Shown here in pieces: positions 26,151-34,056 of a stretch of DNA of 64,000 bases (position 1 is its first letter; each line of letters opens with the position of its first letter). The stretch is from Ruminococcus gauvreauii. GTDB lineage: Bacteria > Bacillota > Clostridia > Lachnospirales > Lachnospiraceae. Location of the stretch: positions 3,906,001 to 3,970,000 of the forward strand of contig NZ_CP102290.1 of the NCBI RefSeq assembly GCF_025151995.1, read 5' to 3'. The notes beneath the pieces were generated by a model. The model was not told where the DNA came from, did not search any database, and saw only the letters and a list, made by a program, of their open reading frames with translations. The position numbers and the translations under genes are program-made.

Positions 26151-27965
26151 ATGAACATTTTAAATATAGAGCATATCAGTAAAGTATTTGGAGATAAAAA
26201 AATTTTTGATGATATCTCCTGCGGGATTCATGAGGGAGATAAAATCGGGATTATCGGTATCAACGGAACCGGAAAGACAACGCTGCTGAGGATGATCGCG
26301 GGAGAAGAGGAGCCGGATGAGGGACAGGTGATCACGCAGAAGGGTTTGCGCATCGCGTATCTGCCTCAGAATCCGGAATATCCAGAAGGCGGTACGGTTC
26401 TTTCCTATGTTACGGATGGGATACCGGAGACGGACTGGACAGCCAGGAGTGACGCGAAGAGCGCTTTAAATAAGCTGGGGATCACCGACCACGATGAACC
26501 GCTTTGCCATCTCTCAGGAGGTCAGAAAAAGAAAGCCGCACTTGCAAAAACGCTGATCGCGGCATTTGACGTACTTCTTCTGGATGAGCCGACGAACCAT
26601 CTTGATAACGAGATGCTGAACTGGCTGGAAGAGTATCTGAATAAATACCGGGGGGTCATCGTTATGGTCACACATGACCGGTATTTTCTGGACAGGGTGA
26701 CCAACAAGATTCTGGAGATCGATCATGGCCAGCTATATGGCTACGATGCCAACTATTCAAAGTTTCTGGAGATGAAAGCTCAGCGGGAAGAGATGGAAGC
26801 GGCATCTGAACGAAAGAGAAAGAGTGTCCTGCGTATGGAGCTGGAGTGGGCGAGGCGGGGATGCCGTGCGAGAAGCACAAAACAAAAAGCCAGGCTGGAG
26901 AGGCTGGACGCGCTGAAAAACGGCGGTGCCGCATCATATGATCAGACAATAGAAGTGGATGCAGTGGAAACCAGAATGGGTAAAAAAACTGTGGAGCTGC
27001 ATCATATCAGCAAGAACTACGGTGACAAAAAACTGATTGAAGATTTTAATTATATTGTACTTAAGAATCAGCGTCTTGGCATTATCGGTCCGAACGGCTG
27101 CGGGAAATCTACGCTTTTGAAGATTATCGCGGGACTGGAGCAGCCGGATTCGGGTGAGGTAATATTGGGTGAAACGATCAGAATCGGTTATTTTGCCCAG
27201 GAAGTACCGGATATGGACACGAATCAGAGGGTCATCGATTATATTAAGGATGTGGCCGAATATATCCCGACAAGGGATGGAAGAATCACCGCATCCCAGA
27301 TGCTGGAACGTTTTTTGTTTACGCCGGATATGCAGTATGCGCCCGTGTCGAAGCTGTCGGGCGGAGAGAAAAAGAGACTGTATCTGCTGAAAGTGATTTT
27401 TACCGGTGCAAATGTATACCTGTTTGACGAGCTGAGCAATGACATTGATATCCCGACGCTGACGATACTTGAGGATTTCCTGACCACCTTTCCGGGAATC
27501 ATCATCACGGTATCGCATGACCGGTACTTTCTGGACAATGTAGCGGACCGGATATTTGAGTTTGACGGCAATGGACATCTTCAGCAGTACGAAGGCGGAT
27601 ACACGGACTATCTCGAGACTAAAAAAATAAGGGAATGTGAGGGACAGGAGTCCGGAAAAACTGAGAGTAGCGGAAATTCCGAAAAGAAAAAAGCACAGGG
27701 GAAAGACTGGAAGAAAAATGCCCCTGTAAAACTTAAGTTTACTTACAAAGAACAGAAGGAATTTGAGTCGATTGATGATGATATTGCTGTTCTTGAGGCG
27801 AAGATTGAAAAACTGGATGACGATATGATGGCAAATGCAACGAATTCGCTGAGGCTGTCGGAGCTGACCGCTGAAAAAGAAAAGACAGAGGCCGAGCTGG
27901 AAGAAAAGATGGAGCGCTGGGTCTATCTGGATGACCTGGCAGAACGCATCGAGGCGCAGAAGTAG
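26151..27965 (+). CDS. ABC-F family ATPase (Uup-like)
   Basis: A 604-residue protein with two ABC domains, no membrane part, and a C-terminal coiled coil (about 540-604), the layout of Uup-type ABC-F ribosome-associated factors. Domain 1 is canonical: Walker A GINGTGKTT, signature LSGGQKKKAAL, Walker B LLLDEPTNHLD. Domain 2 has Walker A GPNGCGKST and signature LSGGEKKRL, but its Walker B reads VYLFDELSNDID, where relatives have LLLDEPTNDLD. The catalytic glutamate is kept but the Pro-Thr after it is changed to Leu-Ser. The inter-domain linker is rich in Arg and Lys. It probably acts on translation or DNA-branch stability rather than transport. Confidence 0.9.
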   Translation: MNILNIEHISKVFGDKKIFDDISCGIHEGDKIGIIGINGTGKTTLLRMIAGEEEPDEGQVITQKGLRIAYLPQNPEYPEGGTVLSYVTDGIPETDWTARSDAKSALNKLGITDHDEPLCHLSGGQKKKAALAKTLIAAFDVLLLDEPTNHLDNEMLNWLEEYLNKYRGVIVMVTHDRYFLDRVTNKILEIDHGQLYGYDANYSKFLEMKAQREEMEAASERKRKSVLRMELEWARRGCRARSTKQKARLERLDALKNGGAASYDQTIEVDAVETRMGKKTVELHHISKNYGDKKLIEDFNYIVLKNQRLGIIGPNGCGKSTLLKIIAGLEQPDSGEVILGETIRIGYFAQEVPDMDTNQRVIDYIKDVAEYIPTRDGRITASQMLERFLFTPDMQYAPVSKLSGGEKKRLYLLKVIFTGANVYLFDELSNDIDIPTLTILEDFLTTFPGIIITVSHDRYFLDNVADRIFEFDGNGHLQQYEGGYTDYLETKKIRECEGQESGKTESSGNSEKKKAQGKDWKKNAPVKLKFTYKEQKEFESIDDDIAVLEAKIEKLDDDMMANATNSLRLSELTAEKEKTEAELEEKMERWVYLDDLAERIEAQK

Positions 27966-27985
27966 CGCCCCGCTGCCCGTGAAGA

Positions 27986-28258
27986 CTATCGGATCAGATG
28001 TTCGTATTCCGGATGTTCACCGAACCATTTCACCGCGTACGAGCAGGTTAAAACCGCCTTCTTGTTTTGATCCTGCAGAAATTTTGCTGTCTCATTCATT
28101 AGTTTGCCGGCTACGCCCTGACCTCTCAGTGAATGATCAACAAAGGTATGATTGATATTCACGGTATCATCACTTATAGAAGGAAAGGTAACTTCCGCGA
28201 GTGTGTTATCCCTGTCATCCGGTAAGTAGATTCTGTTTTTATCATAATTAAAATTCAT
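27986..28258 (-). CDS. Small GNAT-type N-acetyltransferase (YjdJ-like)
   Basis: This 90-residue protein has the short GNAT core: INHTFVDHSLRGQGVAGKLM contains the acetyl-CoA loop (RGQGVAGKL), followed by CSYAVKWFGEHPEY. This is the YjdJ/GTNAT form known from many bacteria, with substrate unknown. ATG 28258 is preceded by AGGAG and gives the normal family length. It is convergent with the ABC-F gene, and tRNA-Ala lies upstream on the same strand beyond a terminator. Confidence 0.87.
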   Translation of the reverse strand: MNFNYDKNRIYLPDDRDNTLAEVTFPSISDDTVNINHTFVDHSLRGQGVAGKLMNETAKFLQDQNKKAVLTCSYAVKWFGEHPEYEHLIR

Positions 28259-28298
28259 GTTATAGTCTCCTGTCTTAAATTGTAGTATCAATAGTGAA

Positions 28299-28345
28299 CA
28301 AAAGCGATAAATCCAACGCATTACACCGGATCTATCGCTTTTTTG
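28299..28345 (-). terminator. Terminator after tRNA-Val/tRNA-Ala
   Basis: AAAAGCGAT on one side pairs with ATCGCTTTT on the other, extended by GATCC/GGAT-type pairing, giving a long stem with T-runs on both strands. It lies directly 3' of tRNA-Ala (minus strand) and insulates the GNAT gene. Confidence 0.75.
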
Positions 28346-28347
28346 AA

Positions 28348-28420
28348 TGGAGCATACGGGGCTCGAACCCGTGACCTCAACACTGCCAGTGTTGCGCGCT
28401 CCCAGCTGCGCTAATGCCCC
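28348..28420 (-). tRNA. tRNA-Ala (GGC)
   Basis: The reverse complement begins GGGGCAU and ends AUGCUCC plus discriminator A, with the G3:U70 pair that specifies alanine. The anticodon stem CAACA/UGUUG encloses CUGGCAG, anticodon GGC. The T-loop GGUUCGAGCC is present. The 3' CCA is not encoded. Confidence 0.96.
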
Positions 28421-28423
28421 ATA

Positions 28424-28497
28424 TGGAAGCAATGGGGCTCGAACCCATGACCTCTCGCGTGTCAGGCGAACGCTCATCCCAGCTGAGCTATGCTTCC
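28424..28497 (-). tRNA. tRNA-Val (GAC)
   Basis: The acceptor stem is GGAAGCA/UGCUUCC with discriminator A. The anticodon loop CUGACAC gives anticodon GAC (valine), and a normal GGUUCGAGCC T-arm is present. CCA is not encoded. It lies 3 bp upstream of tRNA-Ala on the same strand; a weak TTGCGC-18-TACAAT promoter lies at about 28537-28508. Confidence 0.95.
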
Positions 28498-28548
28498 ATA
28501 TGAGAACATTGTATCAGATAAAGTACCTTCTGCGCAACAAAAAAATTT

Positions 28549-28731
28549 TCAGTAAATGTCATGAATGGACATAACATAACTGTGCATATCCTGCCGGGAG
28601 GATATCTCACGTGCTCCGTCAATGACCGAGTTCTGTTTTTCCTGGGGCAGCCCGGAAAAATGACTCATGATTTCGGGATGTAATGCGAGCTCCATGGTAA
28701 AACCGATCGGCAGTTCCTCGTTATCAAGCAT
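28549..28731 (-). CDS. Small hypothetical protein
   Basis: A 60-residue protein beginning MLDNEELPIGFTMELALHPE, with a helical, acidic and amphipathic character and no membrane segment or cysteine. AAAGGAGG lies 8 bp before ATG 28731, so it is very probably translated. Similar short proteins (PIGF.M.LA..P.AM..F, then ..Q.M..YV) are familiar from Lachnospiraceae genomes as uncharacterised singletons; this is recollection, not a search. It lies just upstream of the two tRNAs. Function unknown. Confidence 0.7.
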   Translation of the reverse strand: MLDNEELPIGFTMELALHPEIMSHFSGLPQEKQNSVIDGAREISSRQDMHSYVMSIHDIY

Positions 28732-28836
28732 AGATGTTGCCTCCTTTCCCAATGGTTGTTTTTATGTAGTATGCGGCTATTTTTATGAATTATACAGCGA
28801 TATCTTAAGCGGTAGCGGACGCAGGAAGTGAAAAGT

Positions 28837-29130
28837 GTGGTATAATGACTGCACAGAGTGCAGTCCACAGCAACATAGTTGCTGTGCCGCTGCTGCACAG
28901 CGGATGATACCTGGCGAGCCACGGCTTGAAAAACAAATATCCCTGCGGGCCTGCTTGTTTTCCTGCGCACGTGGTATAATGACTGCACAGAGTGCAGTCC
29001 ACAGCAACATAGTTGCTGTGCCGCTGCTGCACAGCGGATGATACCTGGCGAGCCACGGCTTGAAAAACAAATATCCCTGCGGGCTGCTTGTTTTCCTGCG
29101 CGCGTGGTATAATGACTGCACAGAGTGCAG
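28837..29130 (+). repeat. Tandem 134-bp repeat carrying promoter-like boxes and hairpins (2.2 copies)
   Basis: Copy 1 (28837-28970) and copy 2 (28971-29103) differ by only one base deletion and one substitution; a third, partial copy is the first 27 bp (29104-29130). Each copy opens with GTGGTATAATGACTGC, an extended -10 element (TGnTATAAT). Three close hairpins follow in the full copies: ACTGCAC/GTGCAGT (3-nt loop), CACAGCAAC/GTTGCTGTG (3-nt loop) and CCGCTG/CAGCGG (5-nt loop). The array fills most of the 437-bp gap between the small gene at 28549-28731 and the reductase at 29169. Reading frames across it are artefacts. Confidence 0.9.
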
Positions 29131-29168
29131 GTGGCACAGCGAATTAAATAAAGTACGGAGGGAACAGT

Positions 29169-29789
29169 ATGAAAGTAGTTGCGTTTAACGGAAGTCCCCG
29201 CAAAGGGGGCAACACAGAACAGTGTCTGAGAATCGTCGAAAAGGAATTGAATGCCGGGGGAATTGAACTGGAAATTATTCAGGTGGGTGCGAAGGCAAAA
29301 CCGTGTACTGCCTGCAGTAAGTGTCTGGAAACCGGAAGCGGACATTGCGTTCAGAAGGATGAAGTGAATGACTGGATTGATAAAATGGTGGAAGCCGACG
29401 GGATTATTCTGGCATCACCGGTGTATTACGGCGGTATCGCCGGCGGAATGAAGTGTTTTCTGGACCGGGCATTTCTTGCAGCAGGCAACAGGCTGCACCA
29501 TAAAGTCGGGGCGGCGCTCGTTACACTGCGCAGGTCAGGAGGCCTGGAGACTTATCAGCAGCTTAACGCATATCTGAATACAATGGAGATGGTAATCGCG
29601 ACTTCCGATTACTGGCAGGCAGCACACGGGCTGGATGCGGGGGAAGTACTCCGGGATACGGAAGGCGTGGAAGTAATGGCGAAACTCGGCCGTAATGTTG
29701 CGTGGCTGGTGAATCTCATTCATGACGCGAAAGGAAGAATTGATCCGCCTGCTACAGGACAGAGAACGATGACAAATTTTATACGCTGA
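29169..29789 (+). CDS. Flavodoxin-fold NAD(P)H-dependent FMN reductase family protein
   Basis: The 206-residue protein starts MKVVAFNGSPRKGGNT, the FMN-phosphate loop of the NADPH-dependent FMN reductase/WrbA-like superfamily. It carries the iron-sulfur-flavoprotein-like cysteines KPCTACSKCLE (about 45-55) and the flavin-contacting SPVYYGGIAGGMKCFLDR. It probably acts as a flavin-dependent oxidoreductase; partner unknown. GGAGG lies before the ATG. The nearest upstream promoter is the -10 box of the third repeat copy (29108-29113), giving a leader of about 50 nt. Confidence 0.88.
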   Translation: MKVVAFNGSPRKGGNTEQCLRIVEKELNAGGIELEIIQVGAKAKPCTACSKCLETGSGHCVQKDEVNDWIDKMVEADGIILASPVYYGGIAGGMKCFLDRAFLAAGNRLHHKVGAALVTLRRSGGLETYQQLNAYLNTMEMVIATSDYWQAAHGLDAGEVLRDTEGVEVMAKLGRNVAWLVNLIHDAKGRIDPPATGQRTMTNFIR

Positions 29790-29793
29790 TACG

Positions 29794-29846
29794 GCACTTT
29801 TCCCCCTGTATTCGTACAACGACTGCAGGGGGAAGTGCTGCTGTTT
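29794..29846. terminator. Bidirectional terminator between the FMN reductase and a small gene
   Basis: GCACTT-TT-CCCCCTG (29794-29808) pairs with CAGGGGGAAGTGC (29826-29838) apart from a 2-nt bulge. TGTTTTC follows on the plus strand. It lies between two convergent genes. Confidence 0.65.
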
Positions 29847-30059
29847 TCAGCGCTCAGATTCATAAGCGATCAGAGAGATATGTTTTCCAAGCTCCGAACT
29901 GATTCTCTGTTCACAGGCCTGAATTTCTGAACAGCAGGAGTCTGAGATATCCGCGATACTGTAAGATTCTGCTGCGATTGCCTGCTCCATGACGTCATCC
30001 ATTTTGGAGTGACAGGAAGAGGGCAGATCCATGGCATTGGTTGTGATTTTACTTTCCAT
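29847..30059 (-). CDS. Small hypothetical protein
   Basis: This 70-residue protein (MESKITTNAMDLPSSCHSKM...) has three cysteines, one early (SSCHS) and two adjacent plus a third later (DSCCSEIQAC), and mixed polar character without a membrane helix. AAAGGTGGTG precedes the ATG at 30059, and a terminator follows the stop, so it looks like a real monocistronic gene. It lies divergent from the ComEC-like metallohydrolase. I do not recognise a family and give no function. Confidence 0.6.
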   Translation of the reverse strand: MESKITTNAMDLPSSCHSKMDDVMEQAIAAESYSIADISDSCCSEIQACEQRISSELGKHISLIAYESER

Positions 30060-30149
30060 ATGAACACCACCTTTCTGAATCAGTATGTGCGCAGACTGAA
30101 AAAATATGTACGTGGAAACAAGAAAGATTGCGTATAAGAGGAGATACTC

Positions 30150-31202
30150 ATGAGAAAGACAGACAAAGTTTTGCGGTGGTTGTTGCGCTTGCTGTTTATA
30201 CTGACTGTTGCAGCATTTACATTTTCGACAGCGGATATGACGTCAGCCAAACCAGCGAAAATCTCTACAATGGAAGTCCACTTTATCGATGTGGGACAGG
30301 CGGACAGCATTCTGGTAACATCGGACAAAGAAAGCCTTTTGATCGATGCGGGCAACAATGACGACGGTATGACAGTCGTTAAGTACCTGGAACGCATGAA
30401 AATTCAGAGGCTGGACTATGTGATATGCACACATCCGCATGAAGACCATATCGGCGGGATGGATGACGTCATTGACGCGTTTGAGATCGGCACGGTGATC
30501 ATGCCGGATAAGACACATACATCACAGACATTTCTGGATGTGCTGAGGGCGGTACAAAAGAAAAAGCTCGGGATTACACCGGCACAGGCAGGGGATGTGT
30601 ATTCGGTCGGGAACGGTAAATTCACCATACTGGCGCCTGATAAGGACGCAGATTATGGCGGGGATCTGAACAGCTGGTCGGTTGGGATCAGGCTGGAACA
30701 TGGCGAGAACCATTTTGTTTTTACCGGTGACGGCGAAGAACGGACAGAGAAAGATATCTTGAGCAGCGGGCTGGACATCAGGGGCGATGTGTTAAAGGCA
30801 GGCCATCACGGCAGTGAAACTTCAAACAGTGAACGCTTTATTGAGGCCGTGAAGCCTGAGTATGTGGTTATCAGCTGCGGCACAGGGAACCAATACGGGC
30901 ATCCGGATGCAAGTGTACTGAAATACTTTGCAGAACAGGGAATTAAAGTTTTTCGGACTGACGAACAGGGTACTGTTATTGCAAAAAGCGACGGCAGCAG
31001 GATCACCTGGAATCTGAAGCCTAGTACGTCGATGACAGCGGGAAGCCGCCAGACAGAGCAGTCTGTCCATATCACAAAGACCGGAAAAAAGTATCACAAT
31101 GCCGGGTGTGAATATTTGAAATCGAGTGATATTGAAGTGGAAGTTCAGGAAGCAAAAGCGAAAGGCATGACCCCGTGCAGCAGATGCCGGCCGCCTCAGT
31201 AA
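30150..31202 (+). CDS. Secreted or membrane-anchored ComEC-like MBL-fold hydrolase
   Basis: The 350-residue protein has an N-terminal membrane/signal helix (about 9-26), then a metallo-beta-lactamase domain (MEVHFIDVGQADSILV at 41-56; HPHEDHIGG at 95-103; FTGDGEE; KAGHHGS). It resembles the ComEC C-terminal domain but lacks the ComEC channel. The last 50 residues are a small Cys/His module (KTGKKYHNAGCEYL...GMTPCSRCRPP) found at the end of several secreted nucleases, probably a metal site. It is likely an extracytoplasmic phosphodiesterase or nuclease. It is followed closely by a DUF3006 gene, its usual partner. Confidence 0.85.
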   Translation: MRKTDKVLRWLLRLLFILTVAAFTFSTADMTSAKPAKISTMEVHFIDVGQADSILVTSDKESLLIDAGNNDDGMTVVKYLERMKIQRLDYVICTHPHEDHIGGMDDVIDAFEIGTVIMPDKTHTSQTFLDVLRAVQKKKLGITPAQAGDVYSVGNGKFTILAPDKDADYGGDLNSWSVGIRLEHGENHFVFTGDGEERTEKDILSSGLDIRGDVLKAGHHGSETSNSERFIEAVKPEYVVISCGTGNQYGHPDASVLKYFAEQGIKVFRTDEQGTVIAKSDGSRITWNLKPSTSMTAGSRQTEQSVHITKTGKKYHNAGCEYLKSSDIEVEVQEAKAKGMTPCSRCRPPQ

Positions 31203-31217
31203 GGAAGGAGCATGAGA

Positions 31218-31436
31218 ATGAAATTGATTGTAGACCGCAGAGAAAAAGATCTGGTGATCTGCGAAAATGAGAGAAAAGAGATGTTGCAGATCCCCTTATC
31301 GGCATTCTCATCGGAACCAGAGGACGGTGACGTTGTCGTGTATGAAAACGGCGCCGCAAGGATTCTCGCCGGAGAAACCCGTAACAGAAAGCAGAAAGCC
31401 GATTCTCTGTTTGAGAGTCTGGTGAAGAGAAAATGA
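31218..31436 (+). CDS. DUF3006 small protein
   Basis: A 72-residue protein (MKLIVDRREKDLVICENE...) matching DUF3006: an N-terminal beta-rich half (IVDR.E...VIC), then PEDGDVVV and a basic tail. Members are typically encoded right after ComEC-like MBL genes, as here (16-bp gap). ATG 31218 is preferred over 31212 because it is 7 bp from GGAG and gives the conserved MKxIVDR start. Cytoplasmic; function unknown, possibly a regulator or partner of the hydrolase. Confidence 0.82.
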   Translation: MKLIVDRREKDLVICENERKEMLQIPLSAFSSEPEDGDVVVYENGAARILAGETRNRKQKADSLFESLVKRK

Positions 31437-31454
31437 TGGTGCAGGAGGTTCAGA

Positions 31455-32135
31455 TCAGCTGATGTGAACCTCCTGTACTGTCTGCGATTCACACAGTTTG
31501 ATTCCGTCCAGCATTTCCTGGAGTTCATTCATAAACCGGGAGGTATGGTAGCCGTCGGCGCTTGCATGTGAGATAGTAACAGAAAACGGCATGGTTAGCC
31601 GGCCATTCTCGTCCGCGTATTTTCCAAAAGTGATAATTGGAAACAGATTTGGAGTGCCTCCCGGAACAGAAGTTGAAATACCGGTATACGACAGCCAGGG
31701 AAGGCATGAGATACAGAAGAAATTCCGGGGCTGTCCTTCTTTTACTTTCACACCCTTTGCATCCCGGTAATGTTCCATGTCCGACCGCATATTGCGGTAG
31801 AAAATGCCGAAATCATCATCATACGGCGTCCACACGTCTGAGAATGTGCCGTCATCTTTATGAAAAATCGTGTAATTGGGATGCATACATTCATATCTTC
31901 CGGGATTACCGTCTGCATCCACACCCATACGGAATTCATCTGTCGATTTTATGAGCCTGGATACACAGTATACAAAGGACGGATAAAATTTTAGATTCTG
32001 TATATCCAGCATTTTTCTGAATTTTGTCACATCCAGCCGGGAAGTCAGGCTGTAGCAGCAGGGAAGCGTGTTTCGGTAATAGTTGAAATGGTCGGTACGT
32101 TCCCAGCTGTCTGTATCAATTAAAGAAAAAGTCAT
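31455..32135 (-). CDS. CatA-type chloramphenicol acetyltransferase-like protein
   Basis: This 226-residue protein fits the CAT fold along its whole length (WERTDHFNYYRN near the start; FYPSFVYCVSRLI; LPWLSYTGI; PFSVTISHASADGYH). The catalytic histidine H190 and the structural aspartate D194 of the H-x3-D-G motif are both kept, so it should be active as an acetyltransferase. Normal CATs carry HH before this motif; here the first is Ser. It is a lone gene between the DUF3006 and 5'-nucleotidase genes. Chloramphenicol resistance is possible but cannot be claimed. Confidence 0.82.
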   Translation of the reverse strand: MTFSLIDTDSWERTDHFNYYRNTLPCCYSLTSRLDVTKFRKMLDIQNLKFYPSFVYCVSRLIKSTDEFRMGVDADGNPGRYECMHPNYTIFHKDDGTFSDVWTPYDDDFGIFYRNMRSDMEHYRDAKGVKVKEGQPRNFFCISCLPWLSYTGISTSVPGGTPNLFPIITFGKYADENGRLTMPFSVTISHASADGYHTSRFMNELQEMLDGIKLCESQTVQEVHIS

Positions 32136-32287
32136 TGTTCATCATCTCCCAATTATATGCTTCTCCACATTATAGCACGCAGTCCAGGATATTTACAGGG
32201 ATTTTACTGAGATTCATTATACTTTACATAAACCCTGTCAACGAAAACATAGTAATAGAAAGCGGTCATATTGTGGAGGAGCAGTGA

Positions 32288-33922
32288 ATGGAAAATCAAA
32301 AATCATGCAATACAGTCATACTATATTCCAATGATGTTCATTGTGCAGCAGAGGGGTTTGCAAAACTGGCAGCTTATCGCTGTCAAATGGAGGAAGCAGG
32401 ACATGACGTCATCCTGGCGGATGCAGGAGATGCAATTCAGGGAGAAGCCATCGGGGCGCTGACGAAAGGAAAAGCGATCGTTCAGATCATGAATGCGGTC
32501 GGATATGATGCTGCGGTGCCAGGAAATCATGAATTTGACTATGGTTTGGATGTGTTTTTGCAGCTTGCAGAGTATGAGGCAGAATTTCCTTATCTGAGTG
32601 CAAATTTTACGGACCTGAAAAACAACAGCCGGATCTTTGCGCCGTACCGGATCATGACTGGGGGCAGCAGGAAGATCGCTCTGATCGGGATATGTACTCC
32701 GGAAACATATACGAAATCCACTCCCGGGTATTTTAAAGACTGTGACGGAGCGTACCGTTACACATTCTGTGAAGAAAAACTGTATGATGTTGTGCAGCAG
32801 GCGGTCAATGATGTGAGAGAGGCGGGTGCCCAGACTGTCGTTGTACTTGGACATCTCGGGATTGAAGGGATCACAGAGGGGTGGAGGTCTGTTGATGTCA
32901 TAGCGAATACGGCAGGTATCGACGTGTTTATCGATGGTCATTCCCATCAGAGGATTCCTTTCATCAGGCAGCGAGACAAAGAGGACAGAGATGTTCTTCT
33001 GACTTCAGCAGGGGAGAATCTGGATCACTTTGGAAAGATCATCATTCGGCATGATGGTTCGGCAGTGAGTGAACTGATCTGCGCGGAGTCGGTGGACCCT
33101 GCAGAATCGAAACAGGCGCTGGCAGCGTATAATGCCGTAAAACGGATCACGGAGCGGTACCTGAAAGTGACTTCCGGTTTGGATGAGGTGACAGGTTTCT
33201 CGGAGGTCAGTCTGGTGGCGTATGATATCTGTACCGGTGACCGGGTGGTGAGAAATTGTGAAACAAATCTGGGGGATTTTGTCGCGGATGCATACCGCGC
33301 ATGTTCCTGTGCGGATGTTGCGCTTGTGAACGGAGGCAGGATCCGTGCATCGATTAGGGCGGGTATTGTGACACGCAGGCATATGAGCGAAGTGAATCCG
33401 TGGAATAACGAGATGTGCGTGATCAGGATTTCCGGGCAGCAGGTCCTGGACGCGCTTGAGCACGGTGCCAGGATGAATCCCGGTGAGTGCGGGGGATTTT
33501 TGCAGAGCTCCGGCCTCACGTATGAGATCGATCTGCAGATACGGGAAAGTCCGGTTGTTACGGATGAAAAGGATATGTTTCTGTATGTGGACAGCAGGAA
33601 GTCCAGAAGAGTAAAAAATGTACGGATCAATGGACGGAAGATCGAACCAGATAAAATGTATACGGTGGTCGGAAGCTGTTACATGCTTCTGGATGCCGGT
33701 GATGGTTTTACGATGTTTGCCGGTGCAAAGGTACTTCAAAGAGAAGAACTGCCGTCAGATACGGAGATGCTGGTTTCTTATCTGAAGCGAAATCTTCGCG
33801 GGAGCATACCGAAAGACAGATATCAGAACATTTTTGGCAGCGGCAGGATTATCTTTCGCGGCAGGGAATCTGGATATGAGATGCAGGCAGCACGGGGAAC
33901 TGCTGCCGCATATTATGGGTAA
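32288..33922 (+). CDS. 5'-nucleotidase/UDP-sugar hydrolase family metallophosphatase
   Basis: A 544-residue two-domain protein: an N-terminal metallophosphatase (ILYSNDVHC at about 12-20; ADAGDAIQGE; PGNHEFDYG; LGHLGIEG; DGHSHQ) and a C-terminal 5'-nucleotidase domain (about 315-500; TNLGDFVADAYR, ALVNGGRIRASI). Most family members are exported, but this one has no signal peptide or LPXTG anchor, so it is probably cytoplasmic, like YunD of Bacillus. It would hydrolyse nucleoside monophosphates or cyclic nucleotides. GGAGGAGC precedes the ATG. Single gene. Confidence 0.9.
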   Translation: MENQKSCNTVILYSNDVHCAAEGFAKLAAYRCQMEEAGHDVILADAGDAIQGEAIGALTKGKAIVQIMNAVGYDAAVPGNHEFDYGLDVFLQLAEYEAEFPYLSANFTDLKNNSRIFAPYRIMTGGSRKIALIGICTPETYTKSTPGYFKDCDGAYRYTFCEEKLYDVVQQAVNDVREAGAQTVVVLGHLGIEGITEGWRSVDVIANTAGIDVFIDGHSHQRIPFIRQRDKEDRDVLLTSAGENLDHFGKIIIRHDGSAVSELICAESVDPAESKQALAAYNAVKRITERYLKVTSGLDEVTGFSEVSLVAYDICTGDRVVRNCETNLGDFVADAYRACSCADVALVNGGRIRASIRAGIVTRRHMSEVNPWNNEMCVIRISGQQVLDALEHGARMNPGECGGFLQSSGLTYEIDLQIRESPVVTDEKDMFLYVDSRKSRRVKNVRINGRKIEPDKMYTVVGSCYMLLDAGDGFTMFAGAKVLQREELPSDTEMLVSYLKRNLRGSIPKDRYQNIFGSGRIIFRGRESGYEMQAARGTAAAYYG

Positions 33923-33987
33923 AGTCAGAGAGCAGCGGCAGAACCCGTGAAGAGATTGCGTTTCGGCGCAATCTTTCTTTTATTCTG

Positions 33988-34016
33988 TTGACAAAATGTA
34001 TATAAGTGTATATAAT
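33988..34016 (+). promoter_or_regulatory. Consensus promoter of the YtrA-like operon
   Basis: TTGACA (33988-33993), 17-bp spacer, TATAAT (34011-34016), a perfect sigma-A promoter. It overlaps the inverted repeat at 34007-34027, so it is probably repressed strongly when the regulator is bound. Confidence 0.85.
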
Positions 34017-34027
34017 GGGTATATACA
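34007..34027. promoter_or_regulatory. Inverted repeat overlapping the -10 box, probable GntR/YtrA operator
   Basis: TGTATAT (34007-34013) and ATATACA (34021-34027), 7-bp arms with a 7-bp spacer, cover the -10 box. A further TGTATATA lies at 33997-34004. Autoregulation by the 34057 regulator is inferred from position. Confidence 0.6.
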
Positions 34028-34056
34028 ATAAAGAGGCGAGAGAAAGGGGAGAAGGC

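Noticed and set aside
28837..29130. CRISPR array
   Set aside because: Only two full direct repeats of 134 bp with no spacers between them; no cas genes in the window.
28665..29345. Three overlapping minus-strand frames across the 134-bp repeats with internally repeated protein sequence
   Set aside because: The protein repeats arise from the DNA repeat; translations are Cys/Ser/His-rich, with no start signal, and cross the promoter-like boxes of the plus-strand reductase gene.
29847..30059. Relating this small protein to the other small protein at 28549-28731
   Set aside because: Their sequences share no motif; they only have similar length.
31455..32135. Calling a mobile chloramphenicol resistance gene
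   Set aside because: No insertion sequence, integrase or composition change was seen around it; activity on chloramphenicol cannot be told from sequence.
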